Shown here: positions 24,065-35,790 of the stretch, one piece after another
Layout: each line of letters begins with the position of its first letter
Numbering within the stretch: the stretch's first letter is position 1
The notes under the pieces: generated by a model
Told to the model about the DNA's origin: nothing
Seen by the model: the letters and a program-made list of their open reading frames with translations, nothing else
Databases searched by the model: none
Position numbers and translations under genes: made by a program
Origin: Knoxdaviesia capensis
Lineage: Eukaryota; Ascomycota; Sordariomycetes; Microascales; Gondwanamycetaceae
Reading direction: 5' to 3'
Length of the DNA: 64,000 nucleotides
Assembly (NCBI GenBank): GCA_001510575.1
Contig: LNGK01000005.1
Span: 2,604,574 to 2,668,573 of the forward strand

Positions 24065-24459
24065 TGCTTGGGTTCCTTTGCTGGTGATCTCGGTTGATGG
24101 TTTCTAATTGGTTGACTGGCCTGCACGAGTAACGAAATACAACAGGAAGAAGAATATAACGGGGTGGGGTGAATATTTTGTTGACAATTTGTTACTGGGA
24201 AAATGTTGTTTTCCTACATGATCATAACAGCCTTTCCACCAAAATCAGGCCTTATGTTTGGGTGGGGGGTGGAGTGGGGATGTCTTACTGTGCCAAGATA
24301 GCCAGGCACTGTACTGTGATTTCCTCGACGCGTCTGACGTGCCAGAGCACTTAAGCTTTTTTCTATTTTTCTTCCAGTATTTATACCTCCTTGTCCTCTC
24401 TAACTCGTTCCATTGAATCTTCACCTCTTCATACTCCTGCAACTAACCGATTTTCAACA
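24065..24459. promoter_or_regulatory. Divergent promoter between deaminase and J-protein genes
   Basis: A 395-bp spacer between two head-to-head genes. Its right-hand part (about 24355-24458) is T/C-rich on the plus strand, as seen before other starts in the window, and ends in AACA just before the J-protein ATG. No specific operator was recognised. Confidence 0.5.
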
Positions 24460-25602
24460 ATGTCGAGCCCTGGATCGGATGTTGATGAGGGCCCTCCGGC
24501 CATTGATCCCTATGAGGTCCTTGGTGTGGACAAAGAAGCCACTCCGGACCAAATCAAGTCAGCTTACCGGAAGGCCGCACTTAAACATCATCCAGGTTTG
24601 AAGAAGCCCCCCACACTATGACTATGTTTCTGATGTCGATTTTGGTTCCTGTTTCGTAACTAACCCACCATCATCTCTTCAGACAAGGTTGCTGCCCACG
24701 AACGCGAAAACGCCCATGGAAAGTTTCAAGGCATTGCCTTTGCCTACGCCATTCTCTCCAACCCGGCCCGGCGAAACCTCTACGATACTACGGGGTCCAC
24801 TAGCGAGTCAATTGTTGATAGAGACGCATTCAACTGGTCGGAGTACTACCGCGCCCAGTTTGCCGAATCTATCTCAGCAGACACAATCCACAAGTTCTCT
24901 AAAAAGTACAAAGGGTCGTACGAGGAGCGCGACGATGTGCTCGCTGCGTATGAGAAAGCTGAAGGAGATATGGACGCCGTGTACGAGAGCGTCATGCTAA
25001 GTGATGTCCTCAAGGACGACACCCGATTCCGGTCAATCATCAACGCCGCGATCAAGTCGGGCAAAGCGACTGCGTTCCCTGCATACGTTGGCGAAACCAA
25101 GGCGAAGCGCACCGCGCGCAAGACTGAAGCGAAGGCCGAAGCTACCGAAGCTGAGGAGTACGCGAAAGAGCTTGGTGTTCACGAAAAGTTGTTCGGCAAG
25201 GGCACTAAGGAGGTGGATGAGGAGGAAGAAGAGAACGAGGAGGAAGAAGAAGAAGATGATGATGATGATGCGAGCGACTCGGATGTGAAGCCTGCTAAGC
25301 GCAGCGCCAAGTCCCCCAAGGCCGCCTCGAAGAAGTCTGCGGCGCCCGCTAAGCGCGGAAAGAGTGTCGCTGCCTCTTCGCAGGATGCCCTGGCTGCACT
25401 CATCCGCAACAACCAGAAAACCCGTGCGTCGTTTCTGGATGACCTTGTTGAGAAATTCACCCCGGCTTCGAAGAAGGCTTCGAAGAAGCGCACTCGGGAT
25501 GAAGAGCCTTCGGAGGAAGCCTTTCAAGCTGCCGCCTCACGTTTGAAGTCCGGACGCGTCGAGAAGCCTTCGCCTGCTTCGGGCCGCAAGAAGCGTAAAT
25601 GA
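24460..25602 (+). CDS. J-domain co-chaperone, DNAJC9-like
   Basis: Two exons, 24460-24595 and 24683-25602, encode 351 aa. The J domain starts at about residue 16 (DPYEVLGVDKEATPDQIKSA) and contains the HPD tripeptide at 44-46, which stimulates Hsp70 ATPase. The Asp codon of HPD is split by the intron, and its donor is the weak GTTTGA. After the J domain come the conserved segment FNWSEYYRAQF and an AAYEKAEGDMDAVYESVM region (residues 130-170), as in human DNAJC9, which links histone H3-H4 handling to Hsp70. The C-terminal half has a long acidic Glu/Asp run (about 230-250), Lys/Ala/Ser-rich basic stretches and a final GRKKRK, probably nuclear. This fits a histone co-chaperone. The family call is firm; the histone role is by homology. 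Confidence 0.88.
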
Positions 25603-26075
25603 ACGAACTTGCTTTTTGCTCTTCGGCGTTTAGGAGATCCCTCGTTTTTTCCATGCATGCTTCTTCGTTTTCAGGTTAGGCGTTGGGCTGTCCTCCGGGT
25701 TTCTAGGGAAGGCGTTCTTCATTACATGAAATCATGAGTCCTTTAGTCTTCGTTTGATCACTAGTTTAGCATCCAATGTGACTCCTTCAAGAATAATGCC
25801 ATCTCTCGATCGTGACCCCATGTCCACCTCTATTCCGCTAAGGGTTAAGTCCTTATCTCTTATCGCTGTAGACCAAAAGTATACCTGCATTTCTGCCTCC
25901 TTCCATGTTGCTTCGCTCTCGACGCGTTGACTTCAATTTTGTTCACCTGTTGCTGTCCACCTTTCTCAGCTTCAGTATTCTGTGTCTTTACAACCAGGCT
26001 TGAAGACATTATGTCAAGAACGGACCTCGCCACAACTTCTATTAGTCATGCCACTCGAGAACTCCCCTCCGGGCC
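25603..26075 (+). promoter_or_regulatory. Spacer between J-protein and STN1 genes
   Basis: This 473-bp interval should carry the J-protein 3' UTR and the STN1 promoter. It is T/C-rich on the plus strand, as elsewhere before starts, and ends with a short upstream ATG at 26048 that overlaps the STN1 start in another frame (listed separately). No other gene is seen. Confidence 0.4.
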
Positions 26076-26092
26076 ATGGCGCAATTAGCTGA
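26048..26092 (+). other. Upstream ORF overlapping the STN1 start codon
   Basis: ATG at 26048 opens a 14-codon frame ending in TGA at 26090-26092. It begins 28 bases before the STN1 ATG (26076) and overlaps it out of frame. If the STN1 mRNA starts upstream of 26048, scanning ribosomes would meet this ATG first, and translation of STN1 could be damped. The transcript start is unknown. Confidence 0.5.
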
Positions 26093-27070
26093 CGCGACGA
26101 AGACGAAGACGACAACGACGACGGCTGTGATCGTGTACCCGCGATATTGTTTCCATCTTGCTCCAACTGCTGGCGGCTGGTGTTTTTTCCAGGCCTCCGA
26201 TCTCCCAGCCCTGCGGTCTCTCCCCGGGTTTGAAGGTATATAGGTCTTATTCTATACGAACCACGTTTGATCCTCGACAGTCACACTAACCCTGCTCAAG
26301 GCCAGGATCTATTCTTCTACAGAAACCTCCCCATACGATGGGTCCGTTTTGTCGGCGTGGTGGTCGGTATTGACGACTTCAACGACACACGCAGCCTGTT
26401 CGTCGACGATAGCTCCGGCCGCTGCGTTGAGTGTCGTATTCCTTACCAACGCCCCGCGAACTCCTCGGCACGACCCCTCCCGGTCCGAGTCCCTGCACCC
26501 ACGACACTCCCCCAAACTGCTTCTGCTGCCGGAACTCCAACGGCATTCCCTGCCACCGCCACCGCCACTACCACCCCGTTTGGACCTCCCGCGAACCCCG
26601 ACCTCCCTCCCGTCGAAGTTGGGAACGTAGTTGACCTGAAAGGCCGGCTCCTGCACTCGCGCGGCGAGCTGAAAGTCATTTTGACCAAAATGCAGCTAGT
26701 CCCTGGGACCACGGAGGAGATCAAGCTGTGGGACAAGCGCACGCGCTTCCGCCGTGACGTGCTTGATGTGCCGTGGGTGCTGAGCGACCAGGAGGTGCGC
26801 AAGTGCCGCAAGCATGCCGAGAAGCTGGGCGGGCCGCGCATCGAGTCGCGTCTTGACCCGTCCAAGTTCCAGTCGGCGCTAGCACCCGCGAAGAGCTCTG
26901 TGTCCGCTGCTGTGTCTCCTACCGCTGCCGTCCCTGCTGGTGGTCCCTCTCGGTCTCGTGTTGACCGCCGCCAGAGTACGACACGAGGAGACAAGCACCA
27001 TATGCCGCCGAAGCCCTCTTCAGGAGACGTTGCGTCAGCTCGGGGGAACTTCAGTGCTCTAGGGTTTTGA
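26076..27070 (+). CDS. STN1: STN1-like telomere-capping OB-fold protein
   Basis: Two exons, 26076-26235 and 26301-27070, encode 309 aa. The N-terminus after a poly-Thr stretch shows the fungal Stn1 start region (VYPRYCFHLAPT, then SDLPALRSLPGFEG), continued across the intron by QDLFFYRNLPIRWVRFVGVV, the hallmark OB-fold entry. The next strands VVVGIDDFNDTRSLFVDDSSG and the segment LPPVEVGNVVDLKGRL plus LKVILTKMQLV complete the OB domain. A Pro/Ala/Thr-rich insertion (about 110-150) lies inside the OB fold. The remainder (EIKLWDKRTRFRRDVLDVPW, then a Ser/Pro-rich tail) has no domain I recognise. Stn1 works with Ten1 (and Cdc13/CTC1) in telomere end protection and fill-in synthesis. The exon-1 assignment rests on frame and on a CTAAC...AG acceptor. 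Confidence 0.85.
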
Positions 27071-27624
27071 AGGCATGTTCGAAATTTAGGCACATGCCCA
27101 GAATTCGCTTCCAATGCCACGCGTGTGGCGATCGCATCTGCGCTTGTCCTTAATCACGGGTTGCTGTCTCACGCATTCTTACGACATTTTGAATCGCCTC
27201 TTCACAAGGGTGCCCTCTGTCAAACTCACAATTGTGCCTCAATGCAGTTTTTCGGTTTTGTTCTCCTGCGTGTTCAGTGTGTGTCTGTTCTTTTTGCTTG
27301 CCATGCAGGCGATGGTTGGGTTTTAGGAAGGTGACTTAGGATTGGCTTGTTACCACGTTCGCTTTCTGGATCCAACTCCAAGGTCATGCTTCCCTGTTTC
27401 ACTTCGACTGGAGTCATCGTGACCTGTTAGAATAGTCACTACTCTCTGTCAGTTTCAGGCACGGACCAACAGTTTTGAATGCCATATCTTTGGATTGATG
27501 AAGCAAAAGCATATGCCCAAAGACGCTTCCAGGAGATATCCACTTACAGCTTGTCCCCAAGCTGACCAAGCGTCGGGGTTCTCGTATCTGGGCTCACAAA
27601 GGCCTAGACCACTTTTCAATTTGG

Positions 27625-27627
<3 letters not shown>

Positions 27628-27675
<48 letters not shown>
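27628..27675. repeat. (TC)n microsatellite, about 24 units
   Basis: A nearly uninterrupted dinucleotide repeat of T and C, within intergenic sequence. It is length-variable by nature and could be a useful polymorphic marker. Confidence 0.95.
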
Positions 27676-27676
<1 letters not shown>

Positions 27677-28617
27677 ACTAGTCTGCCTTTCTATCGGGTG
27701 TATCCCTTGGGAGACAGACAGACTCAGGTCAAGGGTTATCATAGCCAATTATGAAAATCTGAAAATCTACATATTTTCACACCAGAAACAGTGAACAGCT
27801 GATGTCAGTATGGTTCAGGCCCATACCCACTGTGTCTAGGATTGCGCCGTGCCGGTGATGTTAGTTTTTCGGCCCATGTCGGCCGTGTACCCGGATCGCT
27901 CTTTCTAAATCGATGTGCAGAGATCTTTTCCGTTAATAGTGGGGAGCTTGCTTCGACTATTGGCCTTCCCAATCCTGTCTTGCCACTCCAAAATATTCTA
28001 GAAGATATCGAGAAATGCCCCCGTTGAGAAACGGCAATCACGGCAAGTATATCGTGTTTTTCTTGTCCTTTTTTCCCTCTCTCTGTGAGGCTTGGCTGCA
28101 CCTTCTGCAGGCCAACAAATTCTATATAAGCCACCCCTCTCTTCTGGGCTGTGTTGCTCGTTGATTCGTTCTTTCCGCTTCGGATATGCACGTCATTGCT
28201 TCTCCCTTAGTCGCTTACCTAGTCAGTTTTTTAACGACATCGTCTTGATATTCGATATCTCTCTCATCTTCCACAGTCGTCTTCCCATGAACGGCCGTGA
28301 GATTTCTTTCTTTTTTTTTGGTTGTCAATCTTCGGGGTCAAAATCCCTTATCCAGTATCTTATCCCTTTCATCCTGTGTCAGCAACCAGTTTCTCGTGTT
28401 CGAATCTAGCTCTCTCCGGCCCGCTAACAGTTCCCCGCCCGAGACCCCCTCAGGCCCAAAACAGAACTTCACTCACATCGTGAAGCAGTTGGGATCGCTA
28501 GTGCCTTACTGTAGGTTGATTCTCCTCTTGAGGGAAGGCCAGAACCCGAGTTTTCTTGCAGGACGATCTGGACCACCACCCTTCCCATGTGTATGAAGAA
28601 ATGAGGGGGTCAAGTAG

Positions 28618-28795
28618 CATCCCAAACCTTAAGCATAATATGGCTTGATGCCCTCACATCATGGTCAGTGATCATAATTATGACTACAGCACTTATATAC
28701 ACTCGACATCCCAAACCTTAAGCATAATATGACTTGATGCCCTCACATCATGGTCAGTGATCATAATTATGACTATAGCACTTATATACACTCGA
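28618..28795. repeat. 89-bp tandem duplication
   Basis: Two head-to-tail copies of 89 bp (28618-28706 and 28707-28795) begin CATCCCAAACCTTAAGC and end ACACTCGA. They differ at only two positions, both transitions (G to A near 28734 and C to T near 28775 in the second copy). The unit contains ATCATAATTAT, which is part of a short palindrome. It is a recent duplication about 0.5 kb upstream of the GH81 gene. Confidence 0.92.
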
Positions 28796-29313
28796 CTACC
28801 CCTCACAATCATTTCTGCTTACCGTTTGTATCTAGTGATATAAACAAAAAGTGTCTCTGGGCTGCATTGTCCTGAATTCTAAGAGTGTCCCTGACTATTG
28901 CTTAAATGTCAATCTGGATTTATCTTGTTTTCTTCTACTGCCTATGTAACTCTTATACTTAATTTGACTGTATGGCCTATCTCCTATTACTCCTTATCTG
29001 TTATTCCTACTGATGTTCCATTGTTGATACCTCTATCATATGCTCTATCGTCCTCTATTTATCTTCTCCTCTGGCCTTACTAGTGTTTATATTTATCTTT
29101 TTCCCGTATATATATCTTGTTAATGAATCTCTTTCTTCTTCACGTTCCTTCTAAACCTCCTCCTCTAAAAACCAAGACTTGATCCTGACTTTTCTCTCGA
29201 GTCGTCCTTTCCTTAATCCCTATCTTCCCTTACCCTCACCTATCCCCTTTTATTTATCCTTTTTTAACTGCTCCCATTTCCGTTCCATTATCATTCTTTT
29301 GGTATCGTTTACT

Positions 29314-32203
29314 ATGAAAGCTCTTCAGTGGGGTATGCTCACTTTAGGTGTTGCTATAATAGCAACACCTATTGTGGGAAACCTTGAAGGGGCTGATATT
29401 AACCAGTCTCTCACGCAGAAAAACTGCACTACTAACTGTCGTTTCACACAGTACATTGAAGAGATTGGCCGAAAGGACCACCAGCCCTCTCCCAAGTCTC
29501 GTTCATACATCCCCTTTCCTACGAGCTCAACGACTAATTCGACCACAGATTGGACTGGCTCAACTACCAATTCCACTGCTGGTCGGAACTCCACGGTTCC
29601 TCAATACGGCATGTTTGATACTCCCCTATCCACGGCCGTCCCGCCGGCCTTGTATGATCACCGCACCGACCACCCCGTTGAGCGCAATGGAGCGTTCCTT
29701 CTCTCGACGGGCCCGGCAAACACCAACAAATTTTACTCCAACTTCTTTGTTCAGGATCAATCTACTCCGGCCTACGTTCACCCTTACGCCCTCCGTTGGC
29801 CTGCGGGACGTGAAATCGACAGCTTTGGACTGTCGGTTTCTCACATTGATGCAAGGGACCGCGTCTATGGTGAGACCAGCTACACCGGCGCCATTCAGTT
29901 TTTTTTTAACCCGACCGGTCGCCAGCCCATGATTATGTCTGCCAAGGATCTCCGGGCGACCACTCGTCTGACTGTGGCCAATGCCACCGCGTTCTCCGCC
30001 CTCATTCAGCTTCGCCCTGACCAGGAATCCGTTCCATCTGTCAGCTTCCCCATTCTCCAGGGAATGGCTTTTGTTACTGGCCAGTACACGGGTTCCATTC
30101 CCATCATTCAAACCGAAAACTTCTTCGGTAACTTCACCAGCATGCCTTCTCCCAAGGAAAACATCTCCAAGTACCGTGTTAGAGTCACAGACGGATCGAC
30201 TTGGTACATCTATGTCTATGCCCCGGACGGACAGGCTCCTGTCCTTAAGATGACAAGCAATGTTCTCATTGAGGCTCAGGGCCCTCTCAACGGCCTCGTT
30301 CAGATTGCCAAGAGTGCCCCTGGTGCTGAGGCGGTTTATGACAGAGCAGCCGGTGTTTACGCCACTACATGCCACCTTCACGGTGAGGTCAAAGACGATC
30401 GGGGTATTTGGGGATTCAAGTATGCGCGGGATGGTCACCCCGAGGGCGAACTCGCAGTTTTTGGGCTTCCTCACCACGTCGAATCGTTCGACAAAGAAAC
30501 CAAGTCCAAGATGACCAATCTGACGATGCAGACCACCACCAAGGGCATTGCCGTGGCTGTCCTCGCCTCTCAGTGGAACATGGTCGAAGACTGTCTTCCC
30601 AATGACCTTGACTTCGCCCCTCACTCTCCCACCAACGGATCCACCGATATGCTGTCGGAGCGCGCGAAAGGCCCTGTCCGTAAGGCGGCTGTGGCTGACA
30701 TTGCCCGGGACATGCTCAGCGAATCCAATACTGATTCATTCTATTTTGCCGGAAAGGTATGAATTTCTTCTTCCATGGGACACTCCAAAACCCTTTTCCT
30801 CACACCAAAGCGCATGTGTACTGACTTCGAGTTTTCTACATAGATTCTGGCGAAGTATGCCCTGGTTGTCAATGTCGCGAGTGACATGCTCGAAGACACT
30901 CAACTGAAAGCAGACGGTCTTATCAAGCTGAAGCAGGCTTTTGCGGTTTGGCAAAACAATACTCAACAGTTTCCCCTGTACTACGATGGTAAGCTACTTA
31001 TGTGCTGCCCCTTTCCTCCCGATGATGGAAGACTGTAGGCCAATTTCTGACTGTTCATGTTTTTTTTTTTTTTCACTAGCTGTTTGGGGTGGTGTTGTTT
31101 CGTCTGCTTCCTATAAGACTGGACTATCGGAGTCAGATTACGGCAACACGTACTACAACGACCATCACTTTCATTGGGGGTACTTCATCTTCACCGCCGC
31201 CGTTATTGGTCATCTGGATCCTTCTTGGATTCCCTCCGCCAAGCCGTTCATTGATACTCTCATTAGAGACATCGCCAACCCTTCCGTTGAGGATACGCAT
31301 TTCCCACAGTGGCGATGCTTCGACTGGTACCACGGCCACAGCTGGGCCAGAGGTTTGATCTCGCAGGTTGATGGAAAGGTAGTCCATTACCCCTTGTTGC
31401 ATTTCATAAATCTCACCCGCAGTTTTGTAAGCAGTCTTGCTAATTCGGGGTTGTTCGTATTGAGCAGGACCAAGAGTCGACGTCGGAAGACATGCAATTC
31501 GCATATGCCCTCATGATGTGGGGACGTGTTACAGGAAACAAGATGCTGGAGTCTCGGTAAGTTTTGCGAATGTTGGCCTATAGCCATCTATATGAGCTTT
31601 AGTGAGGCCAGACACATTAACCAACACCGTTCACAGCTCGCTCCTCCAACTTGCTATTCTGAAGCGCAGCGTTCATCATTACTACTTGTATGATAACGAT
31701 AACAAGGACCAGCCGTCCGAGTTCATTGGAAACAAAGTCGCCGGTATTCTCTTTGAGAACAAGGTCGACCACGCTACCTGGTTTGGCATGGCCATCTACC
31801 ATATCCAGGGCATTCAGATGATCCCCCTGATTGCGCCTTCGGCGTACTTCCGGACCCTCAAGTTCATCCGTGAGGAGTGGGATGCTTTCTTTAGCAAAGG
31901 ACGGGCTATGGATCCTGTCGACGGATGGCGAGGAATCCTCTACGGCAACTATGCGTCCATCGAACCTCGGGCTGCGTGGGCCTTTTTCAACGACCCGACG
32001 TTCAATCCTGAGTGGCTTGACAACGGAGCCTCGCTGACTTGGTATCTGGCATATGCTGGAGGTAAGCATTCCCCATCCCCAAACGCCCCCCGCCCTTCCC
32101 CGCACCCCCCTCAAAAAAAAAAAAGATTTCTTGTCTGTCATGCAAGTATACTAACAGCACCATTCTCCGATTCCTCAATCTGCTAGCCCTGGGGAACATT
32201 TGA
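29314..32203 (+). CDS. GH81 endo-1,3-beta-glucanase
   Basis: Six exons, 29314-30756, 30844-30988, 31080-31378, 31468-31556, 31637-32061 and 32187-32203, encode 805 aa. A signal peptide is present (MKALQWGMLTLGVAIIATPIVG). A Ser/Thr/Asn-rich linker follows up to residue ~105, then the GH81 beta-sandwich (YGMFDTPLSTAVPPALYDHR) and the catalytic barrel. The signature SDYGNTYYNDHHFHWGYF contains the likely acid Asp557, and DQESTSEDMQFAYALMMWG contains Glu632/Glu636 as candidate base. GH81 enzymes (yeast Eng1/Acf2) cleave linear 1,3-beta-glucan and act in septum dissolution and wall turnover; here the protein is probably secreted or wall-bound. Start: the first in-frame ATG directly before the hydrophobic leader. 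The last exon adds only six codons (ALGNI). The 5' leader is C/T-rich. Confidence 0.93.
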
Positions 32204-33020
32204 TTTATCTGCAGCGTCGGCGTTGATGGCGTTCACGAGAAAGCACGGGAATGAGTGCAAAGTTAGTCGGCTTTCTCGTTTTTCAAAACTCTTTTTTTTT
32301 CAAACATGGATTATTTTCTCTTCGGGAATCCTGTTTCGTTTTCCTTGTTTGTAGATAAGGCCTCCCACTCCCTAAATGGTTGAATAGAATACCTATCCTT
32401 GCTCGTCTAGACGTGTACGATACATCTATATCTAAGCTCACGAGAACTCTGAATTTCAAAGACTGCCCATAGATGTTACATATAGCGTGTAGCCGTTCTA
32501 TAAATGGGAATGCCACGCACTAAATCCTCAGAAGTCAAACTTCTACAACAATCCTTCAAGCTCAAGTCGCCGCCGATGTCACAACAACTGGGCGGTGAGG
32601 ACCAACCCTAACCCTAGCCCAGTTTCCTTGGTGTGAACTTTTTGTTAGCTCTGTTCTAGCTCGCTTTTGCACACGAAAAGGAGAGAAAAAACTAGCGCAA
32701 AAGGATAATTCCATTTCAACAAGCAGAGACTTGTCGTTAGACAGCTAAAAATGCACAGCCACAATTTAAAGTGCGTGCATACGTCCGATTTTTTGGGCTC
32801 TCCTTAGCTCGAACGGATTTTTCCCTATTTTATCATTTTTCTGCCTTTTCTTTTCCTCGCCAGCTTATGATGTGGACACTTCAGCTGCACAAGGAAACGA
32901 CAGATATATGGGAAGCTCAACTAGGTTGCAGGAATCTGTTGAGCCTGCATATGTGTGAACAGTTTACGTGTACGACACTACTGCAACTAGCAAGTCCAAG
33001 TGGATGCGATGCAGACATAG

Positions 33021-33068
33021 GTTTAGGGTTACGCGTAACCTAGATCTGGTGGCGCGCCAGGTGGCGCC
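33021..33068. promoter_or_regulatory. Cluster of short perfect palindromes with an ACGCGT core
   Basis: GTTTAGGGTT leads directly into the perfect 14-bp palindrome GGTTACGCGTAACC (33027-33040). This is followed by TGGCGCGCCA (33050-33059) and GGCGCC (33063-33068). ACGCGT is the core of the MluI cell-cycle box bound by MBF-type factors in fungi. No gene is recognised next to it, so a regulatory role is only a guess. Confidence 0.35.
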
Positions 33069-35743
33069 CTAAACAAACGACGGCGTGCAAAGTTAAAACA
33101 GCCAGCTAAAATTGTGGACGAGGTGTTCCAGATTTGCTTGGGGGTGGGGAGAGAACGAAGTGAGACCGAGGGCGCCATCCTCTGTCCCTCTCCCATCCCT
33201 TTGGCCCAGGCGGCGGTTGTGCTGTGAAACGACAAACCGGTTCATAGGATACACACATACACGCGGGCATTGGAGGCCGCCCCGAACAAAAGATCCTGCT
33301 CAGGCGGGTATGTAGGGCCGGTAACGGGAGTTGCAAAAGCGGGAAAGTGGGCATAGGTGCATCGTGTACAGTACAGTACATATTGCATTATCTTAGCTAG
33401 AGTACGACCGGGCGATGGAAGGTTGACAAGGAGGCATTTTCTGTTTGCCAACTGGGCGCTCTCTGATTCTCTCCTATCAAACGACTCTCCGTAGAACGAC
33501 GAAGATCACCATTCAAGAGCGCACGGACACACATCTGGTGCTATCCGACGTGCAAAACGTTTCCCTCCATTCCTTCTGGTTAGCAAACCAACCCTGCTGA
33601 ACCTCCGACAGGTGGAGTTGGCGGATGGGGCGGGATATATGGGAAAGAGGATGGGTTTGTGTATCCACTCTTTTCGCTGGCCAAGCAAACAAGGGTTTCT
33701 TCTTCAATGGGTGGGTTGGGAGGCCGCCAACGACAATCGGGTGTGTTCCACTTTTTTGAGATTGTTGTCTTGGGGATGTGCACCATGAGAATGGGAGAGG
33801 GAGAAAGAGAGAGAAGGATTGGGGACAACATCAAGCAGACCATTGGCGCCGTCCTCGCACAAGACCTGTCTGGGTCAGGACAGTCGGTCTTGAGGGCGTT
33901 ATGGGTCAGCAAGTGGCTGGGAGCAACTGGGAGCAGATAAGAGGATACGAATTCTGATATTTTACATTACGGAACAAAGGGCGGCTCCGGGCGTGTATGA
34001 AGCCGGGAGATGGCCTGGCTTGGACTTGGGCTGTGAGGACGATGAGGCCGACCGGAATAATGACCGCGACGAATCACAGGAAGGGCCCTTGGACTGACGT
34101 ATGCATCAAGCCACGAGTGACGCCTCATGCACCTCCGTAGTGGATGCAGTCCCTCACCAGGGGAAGAATCTCCCGAGGACGGTATCACCACGACGGTACG
34201 AATCTCCCTGGACAGAAATGCAGTCAGTATACAGAGTCACACTCCAGCCGGACACTTCCTATGCTGAGAGACGGGAAGCGATTCCACATGGTGGGTGCGA
34301 TATAGTGAAGTGTGGTAGGGGCCGGGATGCTTCTGTGGTCTCTCCGTGACTTCCGAAATGCACCGAACACGACAGCACTACCACATGACGCCAACACCAG
34401 GACCCCTGGCCATACGAAATGAAAAAGAGAAGGGGTTGAACGACCTTCCATATCCCGGACGAACTTCAAATTATGATCCTCGCGGTTGGAGGAAGCAACT
34501 GTGCCACGATGTGAGGTCGCCCAGCAAGAAAAAAGCCCTCGTACCATGTGCAGTACTTATACGTGTGCTCTATGAGTGTGCGTTATGCTGTTCCACACAT
34601 CGATGGAATCCGAGCTGACCGCCGCCACGAGCTTCTTGCTCATGTGGGGATAGCCCGCATGTAGCTCTGTGGATATGTTGCGCTTATATTTTTTTTTTCA
34701 GGCACCAAAAAAAGAAGAAGAGTTTTTACGTTGGAAGGAAGAAAAAAAAGCTTAGCTTCGAATGGTGGCCAAGAACAGAAAAGAAGGACAAAAGAAGGAG
34801 AAAAGAAGGTGGAAATCCGACATGACAGACCCTCTCACACCCGACATAGGAAGGATGGGAGAAGTGCCTTAGCATTGTTCTGCCTATTCAACGTCTTTGA
34901 GATTGAAGGAAAACCAGCCGTCGGTATTCGGGCTCACGTTTAAAAACAAGAAGGGAGATACATGCCCAAGAAGTTGTTTCGGTATGTAAGAGAAAGTCCA
35001 AACGTGAAATTAGCGCACAGAGAGCAATGAAGCTACGCCAGAACGATGTCATGGGAGTGTTATCGATAAGGACGAGAAGCTGTCTTGACTTGGAAATGAA
35101 GCGGGAAAAAACCGAGCAAACAAGTGGCGCTGCTGTTTTCATCCTGGCTTGAGCTTCTTGGTTTTTGTCTCATTCGAATGGCTGTTTACTCTTCCTAAAA
35201 AAGCAAGGAAACAGCTGGCGTTGTGCACCATTGCTCAGGATTTCAGCTGGCAAGAAAGTGTTTCTAATTGTCTCCGCGGTCGCCGACGCAGCGATAATCC
35301 TTCCCCATCATCTAGTCCAGACGATGGGAAAGAGGGAGCCGCCGGAAAAGAAACAAATACGTTGGCGTGTCTCCTCTAGTTAGTCCTCCCGTTTTCTTCT
35401 TCTTTTTTTTTTCTTCCTCTTTCGTTATTTCAATTTCGCAATTTCCATCTTTTTCTCTTCATCTTCGTCTTCCCTGTTCCGTTCATGAGACAGCTGATAT
35501 CAGAAGCCTGTGAAACGAGACATACTACTGGGTTCACCACATCCATTGACGCCAATGAACTAGCACGCCGCCAGAACCACGACATACAACACACCGATCA
35601 GAAAGGTAAATCCCAATTTCTGCAGGCTTGGCCTGCTTTTACTATATTTTCCCTCCCTGTTCCTCTCAAATCTCCGATGAAGGAGAGACAGAGAGAGCGG
35701 GCGAATGTTTGCCAACGCCCCCCCCCCCCCCCCCCCCCCCCCC

Positions 35744-35759
35744 NNNNNNNNNNNNNNNN
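35744..35759. other. Sequencing/assembly gap (16 N) between poly-C and poly-A
   Basis: Sixteen N bases are flanked by 26 C on the left (35718-35743) and 26 A on the right (35760-35785). Both flanks are homopolymers, so the true length and order here are unreliable. Confidence 0.98.

Positions 35760-35790
<31 letters not shown>

Larger units (their letters stand above)
27071..29313 (+). other. Intergenic region before the GH81 gene
   Basis: 2.2 kb with no supported gene. It contains a TC microsatellite (27628-27675), an 89-bp tandem duplication (28618-28795) and, from about 29085, a C/T-rich plus-strand leader running into the GH81 start. The stretch 28860-29080 is AT-rich and looks untranslated. 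Short frames here show no domain. Confidence 0.4.

Noticed and set aside
28618..28795. RIP (repeat-induced point mutation) as a cause of the two differences between copies
   Set aside because: Only two transitions in 89 bp, and they are not both in a CpA context; the unit is also shorter than the lengths usually needed for RIP.
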